This document shows, in pieces, positions 1 to 7,836 of a stretch of DNA of 17,145 bases; positions within the stretch are counted from its first letter, which is position 1, and every line of letters begins with the position of its first letter. Source of the DNA: JBEBBU01 sp041158225. GTDB lineage: Bacteria > Pseudomonadota > Gammaproteobacteria > Methylococcales > Methylococcaceae. Under the pieces are notes generated by a model. It saw only the letters and a program-made list of their open reading frames with translations, did no database searches and was not told where the DNA came from. Position numbers and translations under genes: made by a program. The stretch lies in NCBI GenBank assembly GCA_041158225.1, contig JBEBBU010000080.1, positions 1 through 17,145 of the forward strand, read 5' to 3'.

Positions 1-1
1 G

Positions 2-37
2 AGCGTCCGTCCGTTTCGCAAGGTGTTTCCCCAATGA
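2..37 (+). CDS. YciI-family protein, C-terminal end only (partial)
   Basis: The first bases, read in the frame starting at position 2, encode SVRPFRKVFPQ and then stop at TGA (35-37). This closely resembles the C-terminus of YciI proteins (E. coli YciI ends in a VSVKPFKKVF-like string). The stop overlaps the ATG of the next gene as ATGA, the usual sign of translational coupling. YciI-bolA-PPIase is a known gene order in Pseudomonas-type genomes, which supports the call. Only 11 codons are visible, so the assignment rests on a short motif plus context. The function of YciI proteins (small ferredoxin-like fold, His/Asp pair) is poorly defined. Confidence 0.68.
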   Translation, partial: SVRPFRKVFPQ

Positions 38-312
38 GTGCCCTGACTGATCTCATCGAAGAGCGCCTGCATACGCAGCTGGGTACGAGTTTTGTCCGTG
101 TCACAGATGACAGTGCAGCCCATGCCGGGCATGCAGGTAATCGTGGCGGTGGGCATTTTACTGTGCTGGCAGTTTCCAGCAGCTTTTCCGGCCTGAGCCG
201 TGTGCAGCGACATCAGCGTGTGTATGCGGTACTGGATGACCTGATGAAGCATGATATCCATGCCCTGAGTCTCCGTCTGTTAACCGAAGATGAATTCCAT
301 CAACAAGGATAA
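34..312 (+). CDS. bolA: BolA family protein
   Basis: This 92-residue protein has the usual BolA length and layout. It has an N-terminal helix, an HAGHAG motif (residues 30-35) followed by a glycine run, a VQRHQRVYAVLDDLM segment (residues 57-71), and the C-terminal HALSL motif with the invariant His76 that helps ligate an Fe-S cluster in BolA-glutaredoxin complexes. The HAGH loop is typical of the BolA1-like subgroup. BolA proteins act in the cytoplasm in Fe-S trafficking and stress or morphology responses. The start is supported by AAGGTG about 8 bases upstream and by the ATGA overlap with the YciI-like gene. The downstream PPIase gene starts 8 bases after its stop, so they are probably cotranscribed. 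The symbol is a family name; the exact paralogue is uncertain. Confidence 0.93.
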   Translation: MSALTDLIEERLHTQLGTSFVRVTDDSAAHAGHAGNRGGGHFTVLAVSSSFSGLSRVQRHQRVYAVLDDLMKHDIHALSLRLLTEDEFHQQG

Positions 313-320
313 AACCCTCT

Positions 321-1277
321 ATGTACAAGCGCGTTGTTCCCCTGATCGCCCTCACTTCGATGGTTGCACTGACTGGCTGTGACCGGCCGGGTCAGAAAGA
401 TGCCGGTAATAGTGCTTCTCTCGCTCTGCCACAGGTCAAGCCGAATGCTGAAAACTCCGTTGCCAGTGTCAATGGCAAGGCGATTACCCGCAAGGAACTG
501 GAAATCTTCAAGGCTGAAGTCGGACCAAGGTCCGGTGGCGATGATGTAGAGGAAAGCAAACTGATCGACCAGCTGGTTAAGCGCGAGCTGCTGCGCCAGA
601 TAGCCGTCAAGGGGCATTTCACGGACAACCCCGAGTATGCCGCCCGTGTGGAAAATGCTGAACGTGTGGTGCTGTCTCAGGTAGCTGCTGAAAAATACAT
701 TGATGAGCTTGGCCTGACAGACGAAGAAGTCAAGAAAGAGTACGACAGCAAGGTGGCCACAGAGCAGCGCGACGAATACCGCGCAAGACATATTCTGGTG
801 GAAAAGGAAGCTGAAGCCAAGGATATCATCAAGCGTCTGGGCAAGGGCGAGAAGTTTGAGGCGCTGGCCAAGAAACTGTCGCGCGATCCTGGTTCCAAGG
901 CTGAAGGTGGTGAACTGGGCTGGTTCAGTGCCCAGCAGATGGTGGCACCTTTCTCGGAAGCTGTTGCAAAGCTGAAAGATGGCGAGATCACGCCAGAACC
1001 GGTGCAGACCCAGTTTGGCTGGCATGTGATTGAGCGTGAGGAAAGCCGCAAGCAGCAGCCGCCGTCTTTTGAGCTGGTCAAGGATCAGTTGCGCAACTAT
1101 GTCCAGACCCAGAAGCTGCATGCCCATATCGAACAGTTGCTGAGTCAGGCCAAGGTGGAACGTTTTGTGACGGATACTCCGGCCCAGCAGCCTGCTGCAG
1201 CGGAAGCTGCTGGCAGTGCAGAAGCCGCACCAGCTGCAGAAGCCGCACCAGCAGCTGACAGCAAGCCGGCTCAATAA
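321..1277 (+). CDS. PpiC-type peptidyl-prolyl cis-trans isomerase, lipoprotein
   Basis: This 318-residue lipoprotein foldase has a signal peptide ending in lipobox LTGC (Cys20). Asp21 follows the Cys; in the enterobacterial Lol rule, Asp at +2 retains lipoproteins in the inner membrane, so an inner-membrane, periplasm-facing location is inferred. Residues about 45-135 form the helical SurA-like N-terminal part (NGKAITRKELE and on). Residues about 150-245 are the parvulin domain, with ARHILV, GGELGWF and the FGWHVIE ending. A SurA-like C-terminal helix follows, then an Ala/Pro/Glu-rich tail of about 30 residues. It resembles SurA/EpsD-family proteins but is shorter than SurA, with only one parvulin domain. 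AAGGAT just upstream serves as the ribosome site. It lies in the same gene string as bolA and the AI-2E family gene. Confidence 0.9.
   Translation: MYKRVVPLIALTSMVALTGCDRPGQKDAGNSASLALPQVKPNAENSVASVNGKAITRKELEIFKAEVGPRSGGDDVEESKLIDQLVKRELLRQIAVKGHFTDNPEYAARVENAERVVLSQVAAEKYIDELGLTDEEVKKEYDSKVATEQRDEYRARHILVEKEAEAKDIIKRLGKGEKFEALAKKLSRDPGSKAEGGELGWFSAQQMVAPFSEAVAKLKDGEITPEPVQTQFGWHVIEREESRKQQPPSFELVKDQLRNYVQTQKLHAHIEQLLSQAKVERFVTDTPAQQPAAAEAAGSAEAAPAAEAAPAADSKPAQ
1218..1253 (+). repeat. Tandem 18-bp repeat, two copies, in the PPIase tail
   Basis: Two adjacent 18-base units (1218-1235 and 1236-1253) differ only at the last base. They encode AEAAPA twice in the disordered C-terminal tail of the PPIase lipoprotein. 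The in-frame tandem repeat suggests slippage-type expansion of a linker of free length. Confidence 0.85.
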
Positions 1278-1289
1278 GCTGGCTGCCTG

Positions 1290-2360
1290 ATGATGCAGTC
1301 CATGCTGCTGTCAGACATGACTATACGCCGGCTACTATCCGGCGTACTGGTCATCGCACTTGCTGTGGCATGTTTTACCGTGCTGCGTCCTTTTCTCGCG
1401 TCCCTGCTCTGGGCAGTGGTCATTGTGGTGTCGGCACATCCGGCACTGGACATGCTGCACAGACGCTTTGGCTTCAGCAGAGGCACCGTGACTCTTCTGC
1501 TTGTAGTGTCGCTGCTGGTCATTCTGGTCTTGCCCCTGACACTGATGAGCCTTACCCTGGCTGATCATGTCAGGGATGTCCATGGTGTGATTGACCGTCT
1601 GCTGGATATACGCGAAGAAGGGCTGCCTGCCTGGGTGCTCAGGCTGCCGCTGGTAGGCGAACAGCTGGATGAGCTTTTCAGGGGGGGCGTCAGAAATGTC
1701 GGGCTGCTCAAGAGCAAGCTGGAGCCCGTACTCAGGGGTGCAGCTACCCATGTCCTGTCAGGTGGCTCAAAGTTACTGGAACTGCTGGTGGAAACCCTGC
1801 TGGCGATTGTATTCTGTGCGCTGATTGCCGCCAGATCGACAGATCTGGTGCAGCAGCTTACCCGTACGGCTTCCTATCTGGCAGGTCATCGCGGGGTGCA
1901 TCTGCTGGATCAGGCAGGTCGCACCATCCGTAGTGTCATGCTTGGGGTAGTGGGCATCTCCATCATGCAGACCCTGATGATTTCGCTTGGGTTCCAGCTG
2001 GCGCATGTGCCCGGTGTGCTTATACTCACGCTGGCTGCTTTTGTACTTTCGCTGGCCCAGATCGGTGTTTTCATCATCTGGATGCCTTCGGTGATCTGGC
2101 TGTTTTATACCGATCAGCATCTTGCATCCGTCATGCTACTCATCTGGAGTGTCATGATCAGCGTGCTGGAGCATTTTCTCAAGCCCGTCCTGATCAGTCA
2201 GGGCAGTGGCCTGCCTCTGCTTGTCGTGTTTGCCGGCGTCATTGGCGGCATCATCGCCTGGGGAGCGCTTGGCATATTTACCGGCGCCATTGTACTTGGT
2301 CTCGGTTATACCCTGTTATGTGAGTGGCTGGCGGATGAACATGAGGCCGCTTCTTACTAG
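1290..2360 (+). CDS. AI-2E family transporter (PerM/YdiK-like membrane protein)
   Basis: This 356-residue polytopic membrane protein has the family's usual length and architecture. Two hydrophobic segments near the N-terminus (about residues 13-50) are followed by another (about 68-92). A soluble stretch (about 93-150) follows, then a cluster of C-terminal membrane helices (about 165-345) containing the family's hallmark SLAQIGVFIIWMPSVIWL-like region. Members include PerM, YdiK and TqsA; substrates vary and AI-2 export is shown only for TqsA. The exact start is uncertain: ATG codons lie at 1290, 1293, 1302 and 1317, none with a strong ribosome site. The gene begins 12 bases after the PPIase stop and overlaps the cti start by 26 bases, so it is likely in the same transcript. 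No substrate can be inferred. Confidence 0.88.
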   Translation: MMQSMLLSDMTIRRLLSGVLVIALAVACFTVLRPFLASLLWAVVIVVSAHPALDMLHRRFGFSRGTVTLLLVVSLLVILVLPLTLMSLTLADHVRDVHGVIDRLLDIREEGLPAWVLRLPLVGEQLDELFRGGVRNVGLLKSKLEPVLRGAATHVLSGGSKLLELLVETLLAIVFCALIAARSTDLVQQLTRTASYLAGHRGVHLLDQAGRTIRSVMLGVVGISIMQTLMISLGFQLAHVPGVLILTLAAFVLSLAQIGVFIIWMPSVIWLFYTDQHLASVMLLIWSVMISVLEHFLKPVLISQGSGLPLLVVFAGVIGGIIAWGALGIFTGAIVLGLGYTLLCEWLADEHEAASY

Positions 2361-4659
2361 TCTTTTAACCCTGATGGTCTGGCTATGCCTGTCGGGATCT
2401 GCTGTGGCAGATCCCGGTGTAGCCATGTCCCCCATCAGTTACCGTCAGCAGATCCAGCCTGTGCTTGAGTCGCGCTGTGCCGTCTGTCACAGCTGCTACG
2501 ATGCGCCCTGCCAGGTCAAGATGGAATCCTGGTTTGGGCTGCAGCGTGGCGGTATCAGGGAAGTGGTCTATGATGGTGGCCGTTTGGATACCATGGCGCC
2601 AACCCGGCTGTTTATCGATGGCCGTAGCGAAAGTGACTGGCGAACCCGCGGATTTCATCCGGTTCTATCTGCGCCTGAATCCGGCGCAGGCGAGGGGCTG
2701 CTCGCATCCATGCTGACACTCAAGCAGCAGCATCCACTTGCCCTTGACCGTTCACCACTGGGGGCGCGTTTTGATGTCAGTGCGGATCGTGCCCTGCATT
2801 GTCCTGCGCCTGATGATATGCCGGATTATGCTCTCCGTCATCCCTCAGACGGCATGCCCTACGCCCTGCCTGCCCTTAAGCCCGATGAATCCGCAAAGCT
2901 GCTGGCCTGGCTGCGTCAGGGGGCGCCGTATGATGGTGATCTGCCTGTGAGTGCTGAGGATGTTCCGCTTGTGGAGGCATGGGAGCGTTGGCTCAATGTA
3001 CAGGATCGGCCCCGGCAGTTGCTGGTGCGTTACCTTTATGAACACCTGTTTTCAGCGCACCTGCATCTCTCACCACTTGAGCAGATGCAGGCGCCGCGTT
3101 TTTTCCGTCTCGTGCGTTCAAAAACGCCGCCAGGTCTGGCAATCGATGAGATCGCCAGTGTCAGGCCGTTTGATGATCCAGGGGTAGCAACCTTCTATTA
3201 CCGTCTCCAGCCGCTGAACGAGATCATTGTCGACAAAAGTCATATCCCCTATGACTTTACCCCGGGCAGAAGGGCGAGATACGAGCAGTTGTTCCCGCAG
3301 GATACCCAGCCTGGCATGCACTGGCCGGATTACAGTCCGGAAGTGGCGGCTAACCCCTTCATTGCCTATCAGTCGTTATCGCAGAAAGGGCGTTACCAGT
3401 TTCTGCTGGATGACAGCTACTTTTTCTTTGCAGGCTTCATGAAAGGGCCGGTGTGTCATGGCCAGGCGGCAGTGAATGTCATTCAGGACCGCTTCTGGGT
3501 AGCTTTTGCTGATCCGGATACGGATCCGGTCAGCAGCGACAGCCGTTTCGTTACGGAACAGGGGAGCCATCTACGCCTGCCAAGCGAACGGGAAAACTCT
3601 CCCGGTCTTGCCGATATTACCTATACCTATGGCGCCCTGCAGCGCCAGTATCTGGAGGCCAGAAACAGCCTCATGCAGAAGCGCCTTGGCAGCAACGGTC
3701 CCGGTCTGCAGCATCTCTGGCGCGGGCAGGGGGGGAAGGGGGACGCCATGCTGACCGTCTTCCGCCACTTTGACAGTGCTTCAGTGCGTCGCGGCTGGAT
3801 AGGTGACATACCGACGACCGGCTGGGTTGTGGACTACCCGCTGATGGAGCGTATCCACTATCTGCTGGTGGCAGGATTTGATGTTTTTGGCAATGTGCGT
3901 CATCAGTTGGCGACCCGCTTTTTCATGGACTATCTGCGCATGGAAGCCGAGACCAGTTTTCTGGCATTTTTGCCTGCCGATGTCAGAAAAACTGAACGTG
4001 ATCACTGGTATCAGGGATTCATGGGGCGCATGAGTACCACCTTCTACCATCCCCTGACCGGGCTGGAGCGTGGTACTTCGATGACCTATACGGCGGGCGA
4101 GCATGCCAAAGCCGGTTTTTTCCGCCAGGTACGCCAGTATGTGGGCGGTACACTGGGTCATCCCGATCCCTTTTTCTGCGCTGACTGCGTACTGTCTCCG
4201 CTTGAACTCAGGCTGCTGCCACTGGCGCATCATCATGGCGCAGGCCTGGAAGCCTGGCCTGAACTCATGTTTTTACGCATACGTTCTGGCGGGGAGGCCG
4301 GCCATAGTGGTCAGGTCTACAGTCTGGTCAGAAATGCGGCTCTCAGCAATCTTTCCACCATTTTTCTGGAGTCGGCAAGACGGATTCCCGAGGAAGACAG
4401 CCTGACACTGGTATCCGGCTTTGTGGGCAGTTACCCCAACTTCTATCTGGATGTCGATGCCGCACAGGTTGAGGCGCTGGTTGGCGAACTGCTTCAGGTC
4501 AGGACCGATCAGGATTTCAGGAAAATTGCCGATCATTACGGCGTACGCAGGACGGACCCCGGTTTCTGGGAGGTTGCTGACTGGCTGACGGCAAGACATC
4601 GTCAGGATGATGGCTGGCGTGCGGGTATTTTTGATCTCAACCGCTACGAGGATCGCTAG
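2335..4659 (+). CDS. cti: Fatty acid cis/trans isomerase (periplasmic, haem-binding)
   Basis: This 774-residue protein is close to the roughly 766-residue Cti of Pseudomonas. Cti converts cis-unsaturated acyl chains of membrane phospholipids to the trans form, stiffening the membrane quickly under solvent or heat stress. Residues 1-25 are a signal peptide ending in SAVA, placing it in the periplasm. The CAVCH motif (Cys48-Cys51-His52) is the c-type haem site known in this family, and further Cys residues lie close by (54, 59). ATG at 2335 is chosen because it gives a proper signal peptide directly at the N-terminus; ATG 2341 is equally possible. The first 26 bases overlap the AI-2E family gene and the stop directly abuts the next ATG. 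In Pseudomonas Cti is reported as constitutive and controlled at activity level; nothing here contradicts that. Confidence 0.93.
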   Translation: MNMRPLLTSLLTLMVWLCLSGSAVADPGVAMSPISYRQQIQPVLESRCAVCHSCYDAPCQVKMESWFGLQRGGIREVVYDGGRLDTMAPTRLFIDGRSESDWRTRGFHPVLSAPESGAGEGLLASMLTLKQQHPLALDRSPLGARFDVSADRALHCPAPDDMPDYALRHPSDGMPYALPALKPDESAKLLAWLRQGAPYDGDLPVSAEDVPLVEAWERWLNVQDRPRQLLVRYLYEHLFSAHLHLSPLEQMQAPRFFRLVRSKTPPGLAIDEIASVRPFDDPGVATFYYRLQPLNEIIVDKSHIPYDFTPGRRARYEQLFPQDTQPGMHWPDYSPEVAANPFIAYQSLSQKGRYQFLLDDSYFFFAGFMKGPVCHGQAAVNVIQDRFWVAFADPDTDPVSSDSRFVTEQGSHLRLPSERENSPGLADITYTYGALQRQYLEARNSLMQKRLGSNGPGLQHLWRGQGGKGDAMLTVFRHFDSASVRRGWIGDIPTTGWVVDYPLMERIHYLLVAGFDVFGNVRHQLATRFFMDYLRMEAETSFLAFLPADVRKTERDHWYQGFMGRMSTTFYHPLTGLERGTSMTYTAGEHAKAGFFRQVRQYVGGTLGHPDPFFCADCVLSPLELRLLPLAHHHGAGLEAWPELMFLRIRSGGEAGHSGQVYSLVRNAALSNLSTIFLESARRIPEEDSLTLVSGFVGSYPNFYLDVDAAQVEALVGELLQVRTDQDFRKIADHYGVRRTDPGFWEVADWLTARHRQDDGWRAGIFDLNRYEDR

Positions 4660-5595
4660 ATGGATGCAGGCTTTCATGAGCGGGTGCTGGTTGCTGGCGC
4701 CGGAGATATTGGTCTCAGGATGGCGGAACTGGAGCGGCAGCGTGGACGCAGGGTCTGGCTGTTGGCACGTACCCCGGAGCGTGCAGGGATTCTGCGTGAA
4801 CTGGGGTATGCGGTTATGGAGCTGGATCTGGATACGGTGAGCACGCAGCCTCCCGCATGTCTGCAACCGCAGCTGGCACAGGGCTGGCACACGGTGTATT
4901 ACACCATCCCCCCGGCATCTTCTGCGGGTCATGACAGTGATGTGCGCCTGACGCGCCTTCTGGCATGGCTAAAAGCCGAGGGCAGTCTGCCTGCCCAGTG
5001 GTGCTACATCAGTACCAGCGGGGTTTACGGGCCGCATGACGGCGCATGGGTGAATGAATCCACGCCACCGGCGCCTGTGACCGCCCGTGGCAGGCGGCGT
5101 CTGGCTGCTGAGCATACGCTGGAAGACTGGTGCCAGGAACAGGGGGTTCTCTGCCGGATACTCAGGGTGCCAGGGATTTATGGGCCTGGGCGTCTGCCGC
5201 TGGCGCGCATCAGGCAGCGTCTGCCAGTGGTACACCCGGATGAGGCACCGTGGAGCAACCGTATCCACGCCGATGATCTTGCAGCGATTGCCGTGCATCT
5301 TATGCATGTACTGGAGACTGGCAAGCCATTTGAGGTCTTTAATGTCAGTGATGGCCGCCCGTCCACCATGACAGAGTATTTTTTTGATGTGGCCGATATT
5401 GCCGGTCTCCCGCGTCCTCCAGCCATCAGCATGCAGGAGGCAAGAGAGGTCTTCACGCCCCAGCTGATGTCGTTTCTGGATGAATCACGGCGTCTTGATA
5501 TCAGCAAACTGCAGGCCGTTCCGGGTATCTGCCTGCGTTTTCCTGACAGCCGTGAAGCCATCAGGCAGATCCTGCTGGAGGAAGGCACTGTTTGA
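4660..5595 (+). CDS. NAD(P)-dependent epimerase/dehydratase-like protein (YeeZ-like SDR)
   Basis: This 311-residue extended SDR-type protein has an N-terminal Rossmann fold with GAGDIG (Gly13, Gly15, Gly18) and a basic residue pattern after beta-2 (LLARTPER) that hints at NADP use. The STSGVYG strand carries the usual Tyr (Tyr123), VPGIYGPGR follows at the second conserved region, and NRIHADDLAAIAVHLM matches the late SDR helix. The catalytic Tyr is followed by GPHD, so the classical YxxxK lysine is absent (Asp127). This is also the case in E. coli YeeZ, which it resembles in layout, so a binding or non-canonical enzymatic role is possible. The start ATG follows the cti stop with no gap, and GAGGAT inside the end of cti serves as ribosome site. 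Substrate unknown. Confidence 0.85.
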   Translation: MDAGFHERVLVAGAGDIGLRMAELERQRGRRVWLLARTPERAGILRELGYAVMELDLDTVSTQPPACLQPQLAQGWHTVYYTIPPASSAGHDSDVRLTRLLAWLKAEGSLPAQWCYISTSGVYGPHDGAWVNESTPPAPVTARGRRRLAAEHTLEDWCQEQGVLCRILRVPGIYGPGRLPLARIRQRLPVVHPDEAPWSNRIHADDLAAIAVHLMHVLETGKPFEVFNVSDGRPSTMTEYFFDVADIAGLPRPPAISMQEAREVFTPQLMSFLDESRRLDISKLQAVPGICLRFPDSREAIRQILLEEGTV

Positions 5596-6173
5596 AATCC
5601 CGGCGCGGATTTGTCTATATGCTGAGCAATCCGGCTATTCATGGTCAGGTCAAGATAGGCCGGACCCAGGGCAATGTTCGCGAGCGGGCAAGGCAGCTGA
5701 CCTCCACAGGCGTGCCGCAGCCTTTTGATATTGTGTTCTACTGTCTTGTTGATGACTGTGTGGCGCTGGAGCGTGAACTGCACCAGCAGCTTGAGCCCTG
5801 CAGAACCACCCGCCGCAAGGAATGGTTCAAGGCCGAGCAGGATGAGGCGATCCGCGTCATCCTTAATGTGCTTAAGCGCGGTCACTATCGGGTTTACAGC
5901 GTACAGGGCCCCTACCGCAGGCGTTTTGTGTCTCTGCTGGTTTCGAGGCGCCGGCTGCGCCGCCTGGCAGGTCTGTTACTATTTATCCTGCTGTGTAGCG
6001 AATGGCTGTCGCAGCGTTCCCTTGGTGTTGCAGGTCCTGGAAACAGTTGCCCGATCCAGTGTTCAGAAATGGCTCATGCAGCCATGAAATGGCTGGATCT
6101 CCACTATTTCACCCTGCTGGATGCCACTGGATTCTGCGGGCAGTACAATGAAGCAGTTGGCCATGGCAAATGA
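5592..6173 (+). CDS. GIY-YIG (T5orf172/MUG113-like) domain protein with a C-terminal transmembrane segment
   Basis: This 193-residue protein starts at TTG (5592), whose last bases overlap the preceding TGA stop. A strong GGAGGAAGG at 5577-5585 supports this start, and the next in-frame ATG (5619) would cut into the domain. Residues about 5-85 match the T5orf172-type GIY-YIG nuclease fold: GFVYML (first strand), VKIGRT (second strand), NVRERARQL (conserved Arg), LERELHQQL (conserved Glu/His helix) and KEWF (end). A strongly basic stretch (residues 108-125, RR-rich) leads into a hydrophobic segment (about 126-138, LAGLLLFILL), predicting a membrane-anchored protein with the nuclease-like domain in the cytoplasm. 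Residues 158-193 are encoded antisense to the end of moeA. Its role is unknown; nuclease activity is inferred from fold only. Confidence 0.8.
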   Translation: MKSRRGFVYMLSNPAIHGQVKIGRTQGNVRERARQLTSTGVPQPFDIVFYCLVDDCVALERELHQQLEPCRTTRRKEWFKAEQDEAIRVILNVLKRGHYRVYSVQGPYRRRFVSLLVSRRRLRRLAGLLLFILLCSEWLSQRSLGVAGPGNSCPIQCSEMAHAAMKWLDLHYFTLLDATGFCGQYNEAVGHGK

Positions 6174-7337
6174 CCTCAGAATGCCTGAACTCTGATTACC
6201 TGTGGTGGTCACCACCATGTTGCCGTCCTCGTCCCGTAGCACATGTCCGCGCAGGAATTCGGTACGACCAGGCCGTTTGCGCAGGTTGACGAGACTTTTT
6301 ACGCCAAATGACAGATGGTCTGCTGGCGGGATTTCGCCTTCCAGTTGACGTAGCGCAGGCAGAATGATCTGGTGGCATGTGGTCATGACGGCGGCTGGAT
6401 TGCCAGGCAGACCAAAAAAATGGCTATTTCCGATACGGCCATAAGTCAGCGGCCGCCCTGGCTTGATGGCCATCTTCCATAGGGTGAGCCTGCCAGCTTT
6501 TTCCAGGGCAGGCCTGACATGGTCGTGATCCCCCACCGATACGCCTCCGGTACTGATGATGACATCACTGTGAGCTGCAGCCTTGTGCATGGCATGCGTG
6601 ATCGCGTCGGTATCATCAGCCAGTATGCCCATATCATGCACCTGCCAGCCAGCACTTTGCAGCAGGGCTTTCAGGACAAAACGGTTGCTGTCATAAATCT
6701 GCCCGGCCTGCAGGGGGGTTCCCGGTGTACAGAGTTCATCACCCGTGGTGAAAAGGCTGATGCTCAACGGTGCTGAGACTTCCACGCTCTCCACCCCCTG
6801 TGCTGCCATGAGGCCAACATCGCTGGCACGGATGCGGTGGCCAGCCGGCAGGAGTACATCACCAGGCTGGCATTCTTCTCCAGCCTGACGCACATTCTCT
6901 CCCTGCCGGCTGTCCTGCAGGTCAATGTCGATGTGGCCCTGGCCAATCTCGCGGGTCTGCTCCTGCATGATGACCGTGTCGCAGGCCTCAGGCAGTACCG
7001 CCCCGGTATAAATGCGTATGCACTGGCCCGGTGCCAGCGATCTGCCTTGCCAGGGGGTGCCGGCGCGCGAGGTACCAGCCACTTCCAGGGCAACATGGCC
7101 TGCTGACAGCTGCATCGTGCTGTGCCAGTCGAGTGCATAACCGTCCATGGCCGACAGGGCCGTAGCGGGCAGGCGCAGACGGGCAGTCAGTGGTTCCGCA
7201 AGCACGCGACCCGGTATGACATCATGCAGTGCCAGCGTTTCCCGGCGGCCATGAGGCTGCAGCAGCGCCCGGAGCTGGGCCTGCACCTCGGCAACCGGCA
7301 TGGCCCCTTTTTCGTGGGCGTCCTTGCAGCTGCTCAC
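6063..7337 (-). CDS. moeA: Molybdopterin molybdenumtransferase MoeA
   Basis: MoeA inserts molybdate into adenylylated molybdopterin in the last steps of molybdenum cofactor synthesis in the cytoplasm. The full MoeA motif series is present: SAMDGYAL, IYTGAVLPEACDTVIMQEQ, LFTTGDEL, ISTGGVSVGDHDHV, KPGRPLTYG and FFGLPGNPAAVM, followed by a C-terminal beta-barrel (domain IV). I choose the GTG at 7337, giving 424 residues beginning MSSCKDAHEKGAMPVAEV. It forms a GTGA overlap with the peroxiredoxin stop, and a Cys-containing leader before an LMPVEEA-like string is common in related gammaproteobacteria. ATG 7301 (412 residues, AAAGGGG only 2 bases away) and ATG 7358 are alternatives. Its last 111 bases overlap the convergent GIY-YIG gene. 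No moaA/moeB neighbours are visible. Confidence 0.93.
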   Translation of the reverse strand: MSSCKDAHEKGAMPVAEVQAQLRALLQPHGRRETLALHDVIPGRVLAEPLTARLRLPATALSAMDGYALDWHSTMQLSAGHVALEVAGTSRAGTPWQGRSLAPGQCIRIYTGAVLPEACDTVIMQEQTREIGQGHIDIDLQDSRQGENVRQAGEECQPGDVLLPAGHRIRASDVGLMAAQGVESVEVSAPLSISLFTTGDELCTPGTPLQAGQIYDSNRFVLKALLQSAGWQVHDMGILADDTDAITHAMHKAAAHSDVIISTGGVSVGDHDHVRPALEKAGRLTLWKMAIKPGRPLTYGRIGNSHFFGLPGNPAAVMTTCHQIILPALRQLEGEIPPADHLSFGVKSLVNLRKRPGRTEFLRGHVLRDEDGNMVVTTTGNQSSGILRSFAMANCFIVLPAESSGIQQGEIVEIQPFHGCMSHF

Positions 7338-7810
7338 TGGCTGCACAGCTTCCGGCATGCTTCCAGCACTTCTGCGGCATGACCCTCCACGTTGACCTTG
7401 CGCCATACCGCAGCGAGCTCTCCCTCGGAGCCGATCAGGAAGGTGCTGCGCTCGATGCCGCGCACTTTCTTGCCATACATGTTTTTTTCACGCATGACAT
7501 CGAACAGTGTGCATACGGACTCGGATTCGTCACTGAGCAGGGGAAAGTTCAGTGCCTGTTTTTCACAGAATCTTGCATGCGACTTGAGACTGTCCCGGGA
7601 GATGCCATAAAGCTGGACGCCCAGCGCATCAAACTCCGGCTTGAGATCACGGAAATCCTGATTTTCCCGGGTACAGCCCGGCGTGTTGTCCCTGGGATAG
7701 AAAAACAGGACCAGCACTGAACCACGCTGCGCAGCAAGACTGAACAGGCTTCCATCAGTGGATTCGGCAGAAAAGTCAGGGACTGTCTGCCCCGTCGTGA
7801 GTATCGTCAT
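7334..7810 (-). CDS. bcp: Peroxiredoxin, Bcp/PrxQ family thiol peroxidase
   Basis: This 158-residue thioredoxin-fold peroxidase reduces hydrogen peroxide and organic peroxides using thioredoxin. The peroxidatic Cys46 sits in the family motif FFYPRDNTPGCT. The resolving Cys found five residues later in E. coli Bcp is absent (Gln51 instead). Cys82 in the next helix lies 36 residues after Cys46, the same spacing as the Cys47/Cys83 pair of Xylella PrxQ, so this looks like the PrxQ subtype with the resolving Cys in helix 3. AGGGA about 8 bases upstream supports the ATG at 7810. It lies 26 bases downstream of the gcvR-like gene and overlaps the moeA start, so gcvR-bcp-moeA is likely one transcript. 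The bcp-gcvR pair beside dapA is conserved in many gammaproteobacteria. Confidence 0.94.
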   Translation of the reverse strand: MTILTTGQTVPDFSAESTDGSLFSLAAQRGSVLVLFFYPRDNTPGCTRENQDFRDLKPEFDALGVQLYGISRDSLKSHARFCEKQALNFPLLSDESESVCTLFDVMREKNMYGKKVRGIERSTFLIGSEGELAAVWRKVNVEGHAAEVLEACRKLCSQ

Positions 7811-7836
7811 GGGTAAAGTCCCTGGTTGAAAGCAGG

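Noticed and set aside
300..1274. Minus-strand open frame of 324 codons opposite the PPIase gene
   Set aside because: The plus strand encodes a clear lipoprotein PPIase. The antisense product is a Cys/Phe/Leu-rich string without recognisable domains.
2206..2334. N-terminal extension of the cti reading frame
   Set aside because: The frame is open but lies inside the AI-2E family gene. The signal peptide begins only at 2335/2341, so the extension is not likely to be translated.
2476..2492. Cti as a general cytochrome c because of CAVCH
   Set aside because: The single CxxCH with the length and sequence of the rest of the protein fits the Cti family, which is itself haem-binding.
5592..6173. GIY-YIG protein as a homing endonuclease or mobile-element gene
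   Set aside because: The domain is of the T5orf172/MUG113 type, there is no intron or intein context, and the gene is tightly coupled to its upstream neighbour.
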